A stretch of DNA of 64,000 bases, taken from assembly GCA_016800925.1 (NCBI GenBank), contig JABCPU010000222.1:1-64000 (forward strand). Reading direction: 5' to 3'. The position numbers and the translations under genes are program-made. Under the pieces are notes generated by a model. The model ran no database searches, was not told where the DNA came from, and was given only the letters and a program-made list of their open reading frames with translations. Below are positions 1 to 13,013 of the stretch, in pieces. The first letter of the stretch is position 1, and every line of letters begins with the position of its first letter. Source of the DNA: Suillus spraguei. Taxonomy: Eukaryota; Basidiomycota; Agaricomycetes; Boletales; Suillaceae.

Positions 1-1794
1 AAGTTCCTTATGGGTCATTGATGTATCCTGCGTTAAAGAAGATCTGCGTGATAATCACCTAGACACAAAGGCGGATGAATAAGTATTTCAAGCATGCGCA
101 TCGGAGAGGCGGTCGAGTGCTCTGATATGTAAGTATATAAGATAAGATACATCATCTAAACAAACGCGATGGATACTCCAACTAGTTGGTGCAGCAAACG
201 TAACAATTTTGGCTACTGCTTCCAGACGGGTCCCAGCCTGCACCGCAACTAGCGGAAGCATCAGGATCTAGGCAATCATTTAAGCATGTCTTAGCAAGAG
301 CTGCATTCATCCCAGCGGCGGCAGCAAGGATAGTGAGGTAATAGGTGGACTGGATCTGCATGATGTCTGGTGGCCTACGCTATGTATCAGCGATGACTGC
401 CATGCGGGAAAAAAAACTACCTACCGTCAGAGCTTGGTTGTGTAGTATACGCAAAGGTGCTAATGGTGGCACGTCCAGGAAGAGCTAAACGTGAATAGAT
501 ATGAAGTCCAAATTGCCCGAGTCTTCAAGTCAAAGGATTACTCACTAAGTTAGACGGGTGATTGTCTTTGAGGATTCAAACTCAAGTCTGGAGCTTGCCA
601 CATTCAATTTATATCACCGTACGGCAGATCTAGTCCTGCCTAGTAAAAGTAAGCATACGTGGCAGAACGCAAACGGACAACAAACATATGCTAACAGCGA
701 CCAGATGAAACATTTACGCGGGGTATTTCAAGTTTGTCCATATAAGTAGCCAGAATGACACCGAGGGAGCCCAGCTACGTCGCATTCCGCCAAGATCGCC
801 TTTGCCCTGCTGGAACACGAAAAAGACACCATGGAACGAGTGCTGATTGACGGATTGGACGAGATGATGAAATTTTCAAAAAAAAATCAAGGCCCATACC
901 CATCGTCTAGAAAGATACTCCAAATATTTTTCACCTCTTTGTCATGCCATTTCGTTGCTTCCACCGCAGAACGATGGTGGCCCCGAGGCAATGATGTTAT
1001 ATGATACTATTGGACTTCAGGCGCTAAGCATTGCCTGGGCACCTCCGGAAAATACAAGAACGATTTTAGTATACGTAACCTGAAATTCGTGCAACTCGTT
1101 GAGGTCGATCGATTGGCAATTGCGTTACCGCTCGGCCGAGGATGCATTACATAAATTGACTTTGAACTTGCGATGTCACGTTTTGCTGACTTTTGTATAA
1201 AGTCTTCGTTGCTCTTCTCTCCGCATCATATGCAAAGGCCAATCGATAATCTCTCGCCCGTATATCACATTTTATGTAAAGGAAAGAAGATAGCCAAGTG
1301 AGCTCATGATCATGTTGTATTCCGAACAACTCCTTTGAGTCTCTCAACCTCATCAGGGGGTCGCGCGACATTATCTAGCTGACTTACCGTTTTTCAAAGA
1401 TTATAGCTTTGGGTGTACTCTGGGCCGAGCTGAAGAATCTGGAGTTATGTTTCCTTTGTTTACTGCACGATTTATGGACCAAGACTAGTTGTATCGGAAG
1501 TTCGTACGTGTCCACCATCATGCTGACTGTTTTCATTATTTCATTAGCTCATGCAGTGGCTTAGCAGATTGGTCAGTTTTTGAGTGTTTGAATCTTTTCG
1601 GACACATAGATGCAGAGTTCATCCATGCCACGAACCGGACAGGCTTTTCTTCGCTGTTGCTGTTAGCGCCAAACTTTAGTTTCGAGTGCTTTCCTGCAGA
1701 AAATGTCGTCGGGATTTCCATTTATATATGCGTTACGCCCTGGGTCCCAACCCCGGATCTGTCTCCACCTAGCTTCACTCTAAACGGATACCAT
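1..1794. other. No gene recognised
   Basis: I see no conserved protein and no convincing exon chain here. Short open frames of up to 115 codons occur on both strands but match no family I know, and several need non-ATG starts. The base composition is ordinary for the window. It may hold old gene debris like the segments to its right. Confidence 0.5.
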
Positions 1795-1992
1795 ACGTCC
1801 ATTGTTTTGGCATTCACCACGACTGGAAGTCATTGAACTACGTGCGACGTCTCCTGAAGTCACCGAGCTTGCTCTCTGTGGCTCACCTTGCACGACAACA
1901 AAGCTTTTTCCTATATTACGCGTCTTATCAGCCTTCGCGAATTGTATACCATGGTCCCACACAATGCGGAGGTGGCAACCTTTGATGTAGTA
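1795..1992 (+). pseudogene. Relic paralogous to the one at 15.87-16.11 kb, family unidentified
   Basis: The plus-strand reading contains HSPRLEVIE, then ATS, then ELALCG. The minus strand near 16.0-16.1 kb contains HSPRLEVVE, ATS and ELALCG with the same spacing, so the two segments are related. The motif resembles leucine-rich or F-box-type proteins that are abundant in Agaricomycetes, but no F-box was found and the family is not established. No start, splice structure or full domain can be assembled. Confidence 0.35.
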
Positions 1993-4900
1993 GATCGTCC
2001 TTCACAAATTCATGATCCACTCATCCACTTTTGACCTCTGTCAGAAAAATCGTTGAAGGCTGGCTTGTTCAATGTAAGTCGTTGTGGTTCTTGTAAAACA
2101 ATCCTGAAATAGCGCTCGCCATAGGATGTGCCCTGCGTAAGCTGGACAATCGTCCATGTCACAGTCGTCTGGAGCATGTCGAGATGCACGGACCCAAGAG
2201 CGTTGACTATGTGTTCTGTCTTCGTATGTTCACTCACGTGCTTCTCACATCTCAAGGAGGTTCTTCCATCATTTTGTAAGTAATGGCCACGTCTCAAGCG
2301 CCATGATCTTGGAACAGCCCATTTCTGGCGGATACAATCCAGGATTATGTTTCGGGGCCTTGTGACCTTCCTATCATCTCGCGCCAATCTCAAGAGTCTT
2401 ATTTTGGTATTCGACGCTACGAACGGGTGCGGACAACTACCGCGAGTCGCACTTGCGCCTTTGCAGATAATACCGTGCTTGAGGTTGAATCACTCTTGTG
2501 TGTCAACCAAGACGAAGAGCCAAGTGGAACGAGGTGTTGGACTGCATTGGAGCTCATGCCTTGAACAAACAGCCGAGCTTGCGTGTTTGACGTCTAGTCT
2601 CATACTGCTGCACACAACATGAACAATTTCTTGTCAAGCGATTATACTTTCTTCAGGAACGCTCATTTTCTTTGGTCCGGTGTTCCTCAGAAACCTTCAA
2701 GTTGGACGTCTTGTCAAAGGTGGTGTCTGCAAGTTGACGGTGAAAGTAGATTCCGGGTTGGCAAAGGTGAGTGTGAATGGCAACTTGAATGAACAGTGAG
2801 GAATACACTCGACTGCAGATAAAATCATATTTGTATAACTACGCCCCGGCGCTTCATAATGCATATATCCCACTAACGTTACACGCCTACGTCTATCGGT
2901 ATATCCTACAATAATGTGAGTCGTTCAAAAATACTAGTACATGTAGGACGAGAAACTAAAGAACAATACATTTCCAATGAATTTATGTTCCGGGACTTCG
3001 TTTTGATTTGCCGCGTCCTCCCCTCAGTTGGCCCCCTGGCCCCTCTTCAGGATGACTAGTCTCGGGACCTTGTTTCTCAGTGCCACTGTATCTCACTTTA
3101 CTCTCCTTTGCTTGCACATTAGGCATATTATCATGATACAGCTCGTCTTTACTAACATGTTCACTGGCGTAATATTCGCTGGTCCTGGCCCCTGCCTGAC
3201 TCCACTGCCCTGAAGGTGGCTCGTAAGGACGCTGCACCGCATCTGATGTAGCATCGACGCGGTGTATTGTAGGATCTTGTGGAGCTGTTTCGTCCACATC
3301 TTTGAGGTAACTGTCAGCGCTATGAGGCTTGGGAGCGTCCCGATGAAGGATACAAGGGAGCGAATGTGCGAAGAGAATGGTGTAAAGACGAGGCGTAGCA
3401 AGACGTCTTTCTGAGACGCATTGACTGCATTATTCTAAGCATTGAGCTGAGGTTCCGTCGTGTTGGTGTTTTGGTCAGCAGGCGCAATACCAGTCTTGAA
3501 TGAGTCCCATGTGAACTCCTCTTTCAGGGCCGCAGTCGAATTATGTAAAGCTGCTGTTCAACGCTGCATCATGTTATTGCTTCATTCTTTTCGTCCATGA
3601 TACAATTGTGCGACGGAAATGCCGAGTATACGAATTATTCGCGGGGTACACACGATGCCCTCATCCAATCCAACAGCTTGCACATCGATAGTCCATCTCG
3701 TAGGGGGATGTCACATGCCCGACCCAGTACATTCGCCAGGCTCAGAATTGCAGTCCTCGCGAACTCTCTTCTCTAAACATGGTAGAAAGGCACCACGCCT
3801 GGCCGAAAGGTATCAAACAATTCTGGAAATTCACTCGTAAGAACACGATATGAAGCGAAGCACAAAGAAAGTACTTGGTATACGAAGACTACAGTTGGTA
3901 AGTGACGACGTTGTCTCACGATCCACGTAAAAGTGATACGCCACCTATCGGAAAAGGGTGGAAAGAAACAACAGTACCTACCTTGTAAACACTAATGCAC
4001 ATCTGGGAGCGAATCAATGTCTGATGGGTCGTTTTCTTGCAGTACGGTAGCCTGTTGGCTAGACAGATGTCGAAACCACCCGAATACAGGAAAGTAGACG
4101 GCGGTGCATGGTCAATTTTCTCTCATTCCGGTAGTCTGGCAGTGGCTAGTCGCTGTGAGGCACAAATTATCAAGAGGCGCAGAGAGTTAAGAAAGCGTAC
4201 TTTATAGGGACCTTCCGCCCAGGTGAGACTTCAACAACTGGTGCACAACTGTGTCCTTGTACGAGGAAAGAAAGGTGTTGCTGCAGAAATTGCACGATTC
4301 CGTTTGAGGGGGAGGCGAGAAACTCATTTCGAACTGGATACGCACTCAGTCCGGCATTGTGGGGTGAATGAAATTAAGGACTGACATGACCAAACTGGGT
4401 TGCAATCCGCCTAGGGAGAAGGGAGAGTAAGGGGTAAAAGCTGTAAAGTAGCAGGGACCTGTGTACAAGTATCGAATCCAATGCAGAAGAAACAAGAAAA
4501 AGAAACGACATACATATAAGAGATTACGAAGTTTGATCATTATGGGGTTATACCGTATTCATCCGAGAAGAGCAAGGAATATTAATATTGCTAAGGCAAA
4601 GGAACACTGGTTGCTGTGGAGGTGGAGGTCTGGTCGCCATAGGCGTGACAGATATTGGTGGTCTGTGGCGCCGGCAGGAAGATGAGGAGTTGTGGTTGTA
4701 TCAGTCTACTAAGTGGTATAACGAGTCAAGGATGACGCGCACATGTAGTAGAACACAGCGGGCTGGCTTTTGCGTGAATTCGGGTCTGGAAGAGTGTAAG
4801 CACGCGAATAGTAGATGTTTACGTGGAGTGCATACACGCTAGCCTGAGCAACTTGAAGGACGACGAGTGAAATACTTATCGCATATATAAATCTTGCAAT

Positions 4901-5099
4901 CATATCTTCTATGAATGCTGTATAAACTAATTGGCGTGAGTCAGGTAAGAGGACAAGGACCCAAGGCTTCTGAATGTCATAGGAAGCGAGGAGCTAACGG
5001 ACTTGAGCTTGATGTCATCGTGGGTAGCACTGACTAGAAGAGTTCTTCAGCGTCGATACGTCAAACTCGTAGATTGTCTTGGCGTCGTCTGCAGTACTG
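1993..5099. other. No gene recognised
   Basis: This 3.1-kb stretch holds only short frames on both strands without recognisable motifs. Part of 2.0-2.6 kb may be the continuation of the relic at 1.8 kb. No RNA gene or repeat was seen. Confidence 0.45.
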
Positions 5100-6720
5100 A
5101 AGCTGATCAGAATGCGGCTAGGTTTTTTTTTGTTATCGAGAATGATAATGACTAAATGTAGACTTCTACTTTCCACGTTTTGACCTGACGGGCAACTTTC
5201 AAGTCTGGGGAGAATCGAACTGCGCCCACCTCGGCCGCCGTCGATGCTCTCGAACTCGAATGGACCAGCTGCAAGTTTACCAATGTCTGATTTCCAGTAC
5301 CGTCACCTTCCCACTTGCAAGTAGCGTACTGTCTTCGGAGATATATGCATGTGATCCAGCGTGAGTGGCCTTCGAATTTTTTCACGATTCTCGTCTCAAC
5401 TTCGGGTATCTCCACCATTAGTGACAACACATCAACCATCCATTGATACTGTAATTCGACATCCTACGATTCCGCAGTCTCCTTCCCCATCTTGAGATCC
5501 TATTGCCGAGTGGTCTTGTCTCCAGATCCGCTGATCATTGGCTGGCCGTCTGGAAAGTAGGACACAGATAGAATGCTGTCTCCGTGACCCTTCAAATTCA
5601 TTGATGATGTCAGAATCCGTTACCTTCCTTGTAGAAACCGTGCCTACACCTCCGCAAGCGAAACCCAAGTACGAGCAAGAATGTTCAACGGTGCGAAGGT
5701 GGAGTCTTCTTGTGTTGATGTACTATACGACTAACGCTGTCAGTGATTTGAAGATAGCCCCGTGGTAAAACCGAACGTCAGCTGATCCGCGCTGGAAGAA
5801 TCTGGTGTTACCGAGAAATTAGCAGTCGTCGGGGAACGACGTATTTTTGGATATCAGTGCAACTATTGGCCTCAGGGCTCAGGCGCTGCCTTGCATATAT
5901 ATACCTCTAACATGCCCCTTCTGCATGAGCTACTTGTGCTGTGCATGACGCCCTCATTCCATTTATTACATCTGCTTCTCGGCTCAGCTATGGTTCACTG
6001 CTATAACCAAAGTAAATTCAGTCTTTTTCCCACCCAACTTTATCATTGCTAGGCTTCGCTCTGGACACGGCGGGACCACCTTTCCACATCCCTCGGCATC
6101 AAACTGTCCTCAGTACGTGCACATCATACAAATACACATGACCTTGCGAATATGAGGGTTTTTTTGGCAGCTTATGACAATGTTTTTGTCACGCTCTAGT
6201 TACCTTCGAAGCCACAAAAGCTAAAGGTATCTCTGGCACTTAGATCACGCACTCGCCAGCTTGTCCAAGTTCAAAGATATCAATGTAGTTGATCCGAAGT
6301 GAGTGTCCTTCGAATGTTTGCACAATTCCCGTCTCAGTCTCACAGGCTTTCAGCTCCCACGATCGTAATCTCCACAAGCAGTAACAACACAAGGTGTCGA
6401 TAGTGGCGGTATCAAGGGATGGTCGATGATCAACCATCCCTTGATACCGCCACTATCAACACCTCCTCCTTGTAAACACCCTGTGTTTTCCTTCCGCCTC
6501 GCATCCCATTGCCAAGCGGTCTGTCCCGTGATCTGATCATTCACTTGCCGTCCGGAAAGTAGGAATTGTGCCCTCCATGACCCCCTTCTACGTTATTGAT
6601 GGCAGTGTCAGAATCAATTTATAGCAGATACCTTCGTTGACGTGGAAGCCGTGGCTGCGTCTCCGCGAGCGAAACCGTGAAGCAGGCAAGGTATTCTTTG
6701 GATGCGTCGAAAAGTTGCCA
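5100..6720 (-). pseudogene. Tandem WD40-repeat relics
   Basis: Reading the minus strand from about 5.63 kb downwards gives a WD40-like repeat: an EFEG/GHGDS turn, SVSYFPDGQPMISGSGDKTT, then RQ and a TAG stop where the repeat normally has W, followed by DLKMGKE. A second piece reads IVKKFEGHSRWITCI near 5.37 kb. A related unit lies about 1 kb upstream on the same strand (6.6-6.24 kb), with SYFPDGK followed by a stop, then AWQWDARRK, and finally GIVQTFEGHS. In-frame stops and missing linkers show decay. The units also share a flanking segment (5.64-5.80 and 6.64-6.84 kb), so this is a tandem duplication of a broken WD40 gene. It differs clearly in sequence from the WD repeats of the receptor gene at 37 kb. 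Confidence 0.6.
6393..6463. repeat. Near-perfect inverted repeat (32-bp arms, 7-bp loop)
   Basis: The left arm is 6393-6424 and the right arm 6432-6463, separated by GATGATC. The arms are reverse complements except at two positions. The structure lies inside the WD40 relic. It could form a stable hairpin in single-stranded DNA or RNA. Confidence 0.85.
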
Positions 6721-7028
6721 AGGTGAGATCTCCCGGTATCAGTATATCATATGACTGACACTGACAGAGATTTGAAGGCGAGCTCCCTGGTAAAGCTGAA
6801 TGTTAAACCGTCCCCGCTGGAAATACAGATAGTATCTTGGTCTTGAACCATACACTCCGGCTGTGGATACAGCAACGGGGGGCCTTGATGAGCCGATGTG
6901 GAGTACATTCGCGTAAATGAATGTGTTGGCAGATTCGGATAAGGGGTTCTCGTGTTTGTGTCCAAGAGGCCCCTATTTTCTTCTATATACTTCGACTCTT
7001 TTATCTCCGTCTGATTTGCCCCTCTATC

Positions 7029-8108
7029 ATGGCTACCAATCCTCCAGAAGGTTTTGATGATAACAAGTCTGTTGTTAATGCACCTCCCCCGTACGAGGCG
7101 AACCTCTGTCTAAATCATTCAACTTATCATCTTTATTTCCCTTTCTATTCATCAAGCAGCAGGTCCTGTCGCGCATCCGTGATATCGTCCTCAGTCCAGA
7201 TTTCACCCCTTCCTCCGCCACCTCGATTACTAATGCCTGTGCTGCTGATCTTACAGCTAAAAGGTTCTCCACACTTTTACAAGCACCAAATATCGAGGGT
7301 CACACAGCGCTATATTGGGCCAATACTGAATAACCAGCGAGAGGTTTGTCGGCCTTTGCTGGATTCATTTCCAACTTGCCTGTATGCTCTTCCGAATTGC
7401 GTCTCGCATGCATGGCAACTAACGACCATGCGTCGTTCACGCAACTGAAATTGGCAGAAATTGATGGTGAGCCGATTGGTGCTACTGAGAGTGCATTGAC
7501 TTAACTATTTTAATCTACATCAGCCAAGGCGAGGTTTTGAGACGCTCTTTGGGTTGTCCACCAGATGAGATTGAGGTGCATGAAACTGGTAGCAAACATC
7601 AGTTCATCGCTTCTTTCCGTATCGGGATGTTCCAGAAACGCCTGCGCGTCATGCAAAAGTTAAATTATGAATTTGTTGCAGGCGGTGTGTGGCGCAGGTC
7701 TCTTGGGTTTTGTATCACGTTGACATGATGATGCCATGGCCTACAGGACGTATATGGTATCTCCACTTCGATATGGACTACACTTGGAAGTGGCGCATCC
7801 TGTTTGGCCTTTCTTCGCCTAGTACTCCAGTTGGCCTCAGTGCTTTTTTTTGGACAGAAGACGATAGGAAACCTGGCTGTAAATCCTTGCATATGGGGGG
7901 TTCTCAATTCATCGAGACAGTGGTGCCACGCGAGTAAGTTTGTACTTTTATGTGCTCTGACTCATTCGAAGGTACTGATGGATTTACGATTGCTATGGGC
8001 TATTATTTGTCTCCGTGTCGGTTGCACAGATCTAATTACGCTGAAAAATATAAAAACGTAGCTGGCGAGGCTAGCCCAGGTCGTCAATGGTTTTGGGCGA
8101 TTGGGTGA
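7029..8108 (+). pseudogene. Disrupted ankyrin-like family gene
   Basis: The segment starts with ATG (MATNPPEGFDDN) and shows conserved blocks in order: LSRIRDIVLSPDFTPS, GHTALYWA, a block RLACMATNDHASFTQL, LGCPPDEIEVHE, FIASFRIGMFQKRLRV, then RIWYLHFDMD and a C-terminal GRQWFWAIG before TGA at 8106. Plausible introns lie near 7466-7530, 7688-7746 and 7936-8029. GHTALYWA looks like one ankyrin repeat. After it the frame reaches a TAA (TGG GCC AAT ACT GAA TAA). One extra base there and one missing base about 20 nt later would restore the frame, so two compensating indels are inferred. The first intron has no GT donor, only a GC candidate. I read it as a recent pseudogene of a basidiomycete expansion family of unknown function. 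Sequencing error is the alternative. Confidence 0.55.
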
Positions 8109-10932
8109 TGTACGAGTAAGTCTTTAGCTTCCTTAACTCACTCCATGTTATATGATATGTTTGGTACAATCATACTAACGACATATAATGTGAATCTTCT
8201 TGTCGAATTTAACTGACTATGTTATGGCAGGAATCCCGTACATGTGGACCGCGATGGTGCCATACATGCGATGCTAGAGATAACGTGCAAAGATTGAGTA
8301 GTGCGTCGTTGCACTTATTTCTTGCATCAGAAACAAGCGAACGGACAGTTCTTGTTAGCAATATACGAGCAAAATGTGACTTGAAGTTTGTATTTCAATC
8401 TATAAGTATTTGCATAAGGGTACAGCATCATTAAGTATGTGTGAACCTGAATGTTTGAATATTATGCACGAGCTGGTGTGTAATCGTAACTTGATCTACT
8501 ACTAGGGGCCGCGGCGCACTGGATGTCGGATTATTCCATCTCCACTGCTACATACTCTGCAATTACTTTTTAACCTTGAAAGTAGAATGTCTGTCAAATG
8601 TGTTTACAGCAATGTGATGTGTACTTAGCTCACCTTAGCCACGATGTTGATTCAAAGAGCGACTTGTTAATTTCACGCCCATGCCAGGACTTATGTAATA
8701 GCGCGCAGGAATATTGATAGTGAGCGAGTTAACTAGTATGCCAAGGCGTATCAGTAATTGTTGAAGTCTGACACACCAGAGAGAGAAGAGAAGAGGTGGC
8801 CGAAGAATCCGAGAAGCAAGGAGGCAGAGAAGCTGAGGAACATGATTCGAGCGCAAGCCATATTTGGCCAATGGGGTGCGACGCGCTGACGTCGACCAAG
8901 CCCCTGCAATATATGTCAACGAGTTATGTCTAAAAATTTCGTCTTTCTCACTTACCATATAGTTCAGCGCCGTAGCGTAGAAACATCTCAGTTCTTCTTC
9001 AAGAGACTGAGATCGTACCTTGTTCTTATAGCCCTTCTCCCCCCGATCGCTCGCCTGTCATCAAGACATATATTATATGACTGACACTGACGATCATCGC
9101 GATTCGAAGGTGAGCTCCTTGGATATTAGTCCATCCCCGCTGAAAATGCACGTGATTTTGTTGTTGGATCGTACACTAACCGGCTGTGGGATAAAACTAT
9201 GGTGTCAAAAGGGTTTATATGAACTAAGCAGTGATATACCTGTTCGCCTACACTGTAGTGCCAATAAAGACTCGAAGCGCCCACATGATATACAAGAGCG
9301 TACGGCTGCTGCTGCCCGTAGGGAAGTTCTGAGGCACGGCCCCACAGCAGCGCTCGCAGTGAGCAGACCTCTGGTGCTGGCAGGCAAAGTTACCTGTAAG
9401 AGGTCTCGAATGTTATCCCGACCTCAGTTGACTGTCTGGCATGGTTGGTGGAGCAGCTTGGTAAGATAACACTGCCCACCGGGACACCGGGACGGTAAGA
9501 GCCAACACATGCTCTCGTTCTTCATCCGCTGTAAGCGAGCCGCCCGAGAGAGGATCCCCGATCCTCGGTTGAGCTGCCTTGTGTCATAAGCGTACCTTTG
9601 CGGCGGATAGCAGGGTTTATGCGGACCACCGAGTTGTAGGCGTGAGTGCCAACCTCGGCGGTATCATATACAGACGACATTATCGTTAACGAGGAGGTCA
9701 GAGATCTGGACATTTCAGGACGTTGGTAAATGCCAAACCATGATACGTAGGACATTCTTACTTTTATACATACTGGCTAACTTTGAAGTGCAGTTGTGCT
9801 GTGTCTCCCCCGGGCTAAAAAAACCATGTCGACCATCTGTCAGCATCTATCTGATGTGGTCCCATGTCGTGTCTGCTACGTTCTCATTAGTGCACCAAGC
9901 AATAAAACATACGGGGACCCAGCGTGTGATCATGTTCATTCTTGAACTAAATGAAAGGGCGGTAATACGTGCCCTTATCACCGTTAGTTTTCGGCGAGCC
10001 TTCCCAGTCCACGAACGCATTACTGTCCGACCTTCTTTGTTGGAGATGTCACAGGACAGAATCCAATTGGCGCACACCCAGCAGGTAAGTACAGGGAATG
10101 TGCTCGCAGCCTCCCATGCACCCCTATTTATTTGTGTTGAATGAAGAGTGCTGAGAGTGTATGTGACTGGATCACATCTACTTAAACTGCAAGCTGAAAA
10201 ATGGAACTTTTAGCCCGTCAGAAGAGGGATGTACTTGCAAGGCACCTGTAGGGCTACAAAATAACATATCTGCAAAGTTGGCGCTGTACTAAAGCGCAAA
10301 CAGTCATTAAAACCATTGCGAAAACTGTGAACATCCCTGATATTAGGTATTTAATAGCCGCGAATGTACGGAGGTTGTAACACCGCTCACCTAAATCATA
10401 CAGAAGTACCATCTTCCATCCTCCACAGTCACATCTCCACCTGGAGTACTTCATCCAGTCGCTTACATCGTCCCTCCCAGTCTATTCCCATTCAGAGAGC
10501 CCAGTACCAGCGCCTTGCCCGACTGGACATGACCATACGTCTCAACCAATCGTATAGCACTCTTGAAGAAGCATCGTCCGCATGGCGGGCCCCTCCCACC
10601 GTCAGGCTCAACATTGACATGACTCGAGAGGATACTTATGCGCTCCCATCGACGATATGACGATCCATCAGAGTCGTTTCGCTCATCGTCTTATGCGTCA
10701 GAGTCTCTTCCTAGCTCCTGCAATTTGTATACGAACCAGGAGTGCTCTGCAGAGTATCGGGCTGACTCTATTGTGCTGTGATGACATGTTGACACTTGCG
10801 AGCAAGTCGACGATCTAGATCATCGGCGCCACCGCCTTTCGTCGGCATCTCCTTCAGCAATATCTAACCCAAGTACTACCCTAGACTTTCCCTTAGTACC
10901 TCATGCATTCCAGCACTGGGTGCATAAGGCAG
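8109..10932. other. No gene; one WD40-flank repeat relic
   Basis: About 2.8 kb without a recognisable gene. The segment 9075-9200 matches the WD40-relic flank at 6745-6870 (shared ATATGACTGACACTGAC, then a GAAGG(C/T)GAGCTCC stretch and a CCATCCCCGCTG-like stretch), so it is a third dispersed piece of that duplication. The rest holds short frames without motifs. Confidence 0.5.
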
Positions 10933-12145
10933 TTATGAGAGCTGCTGCAGCGCCGTCGCGCGTACTTTGTCCGAGTTTTCATTCCGTACACTTAAACCAT
11001 CCATATTGTTCTCCGGAAACTTGAGCCTGTAACACGGGCCAAACCACTCATTCCATGGCAGATTGGGATCAATGTCGTCTCGAATGCCAAGGGCATATAC
11101 AGTCTCGTAGGTCCAAATACGCGCGACGTTCTTTACTGTATATCCTCCACCTCCAAGAAGGATAAGTGGGACGTTGAAGGCGCGCAGATACTGTACGCAG
11201 TGAGGATGTCCATTGATAGCCAAGTTGAAGTATCCGAGTTCGTCCCCTGAAAGAGAATCCACTCCATATTGTAGGACGACTGCATTAGGTCGATAAATTC
11301 TATGATTTTATTGATTTTTAGCCGAAAGTAGGTGCATACTTGACAAGTACTCGCCGGTTTAAATACTCTCTTGAAAGCTTCGCCGGTGATTTCGTCCTTC
11401 AAGGGAATATCCACCGTGTCCTCCCCTTTCCTCATCCTCAATCCTCCTGAGTTCCGGTACCGGGGAAACATTCCCCGAATTTGTGGAATGAGCAGGTCGT
11501 GACACGGCCTGTGATACAAAATACTTCTTTTACGCTATCACCGTGACGAGAGTCAATATTGATATACAAAAAGCGGGGATGTGTCCTCAGAGGAGCTCCA
11601 GTATGCTGAGGACAATGTCATTAATATAACAGAAGCCTGATGCCTCCCGTTTCTTTGCGTGATGAAGACCACCAGCCCAGTTAATGACGATATCTGAAGA
11701 TATCTGTTGTGGAGCGGCTGTATGCAGAATGCGCGAATAAACAGTCATAGTCGTACATATTGACCCTCCTGCTGATATTGAATAGAAGTCGAATACACCT
11801 CCAAACGCAAGGTTGTCCTCGCCCATCAAGACTGTGCCTGAGGTATTTTATAGGTAATAAGTCCGTCAAGGAGGAATAGCTGATACTCACAACTGGTACC
11901 ATGATAAGATAAGTCAACTCTTTCGCAGTCTCCAGCGTCACACGATTTAGAAAATGTATGTATTCGTCCATATGAAAAGCCGTCATGACTTCGGGAGTAG
12001 CGCGTTTGGGACGCTACGCATGTACTGTGTAGAGTATACATCGTTCAGGAGGTAAGACATGCCAAAATGTGCATTTTTTGAGCATTCCGTAGGCTGATAC
12101 AAGATTATGCGGGATACGCATTCATGGGGTGACGGAGCCCTGCGT
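10933..12145 (-). pseudogene. Class I histone deacetylase (Hos2/HDAC3-like), degenerate
   Basis: The minus strand preserves long stretches of a class I deacetylase: an HNLVSAYGMLKK helix near 12.1 kb, [82 protein letters not shown], a VLQ.GVDSL block and VPLILLGGGGYTVKNVARIW. Lesions are many. A 5-bp tandem duplication (GATAAGATAA at 11903-11912) breaks the frame after ELTY. There is an in-frame TGA at 11438-11440. The N-terminal exon is scrambled around GLRHPM. The C-terminal tail is missing. The zinc-binding D-x-H-H motif reads D-S-R-H (11543-11554), so the first histidine, a zinc ligand, is arginine. The residual frame ends at TAA. It is not a working deacetylase; an intact copy probably exists elsewhere in the genome. 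Confidence 0.85.
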
Positions 12146-13013
12146 ATTTGGACTGGTGTTGCCTGTGATACTGCTTTGGTAGGAAGAAAAAATGTAGAGT
12201 TACGGTAAGCACAACGTTGTAGTAGTAAGCTACCCGCCTCTTTGATATCTCTTGTGCGTTGATGGAAAATGGTCGTATGTTAAGTACAAGTGGATTGATG
12301 CCTACATTTAGGAATAAGCGGGGTTCGAAAACCTAGCTTGGCCAATGGCGGCACGGGGAATGGGCTGTAACCTCCAGGAATGTGTATACCGTTGCACAAA
12401 ATACGTGTACGGTTCGAGCTGTTATCTTGGTTCCGATTCATATTCAACTCCACCGACGGCGCTGAGCCTGTGAACTGGGCTCTACCACCTTGAGCCTTTA
12501 ATCACACAAGAAAGTCCTCGGGAAGAACGTCCGAGCCAATGGTATGTGCATATCGCTCGCTTTTTACTCGGCTCCGTGGAGGAAAATGTATCATCGATTG
12601 GCAATGGATGCATTGACAACTTGAGGGAATTATACCAATGGATGAAGGAGCCTGACCAGAGAGAGCCTATAATATCGTTATCAACCAAGATCCGACTGAA
12701 AGCCACTGTAATGCACTACCTTTTCTCTATGAATCCTAGTTTTAAAACCTGTATTCAAAAACTAGCACCCACCGGGTCAATTTATTCGTGATATACTGCC
12801 ACTCGTTTGCAAGCAAGTCGGCAAGGTTCGCACGCCATTAAAGAGAATCATGTGCTTCGGCAACTTCCGATATGATTCTCCGAAACCCAAAAACGATCAG
12901 AATCTTGTGATCAGGCTTCTACCGGTACCACACCGGCTCTGGTATAAACGTTGGCATATTGGTTGGCCAGCTCCACTTTTCCCTTCCTTCATTCTTTCAC
13001 CTACTCACCGAGC
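12146..13013. other. No gene; upstream of the phosphatase gene
   Basis: Two short overlapping frames of about 75-80 codons (12.48-12.79 kb) carry no motif. The last few hundred bases are the presumed promoter of the phosphatase gene, with a pyrimidine-rich run just before its ATG (12976-13003). Confidence 0.4.

Noticed and set aside
12321..12333. GGGTTCGAAAACC as a tRNA B box (also GGTTCGAG near 55792)
   Set aside because: No A box at the right distance and no cloverleaf can be folded by eye.
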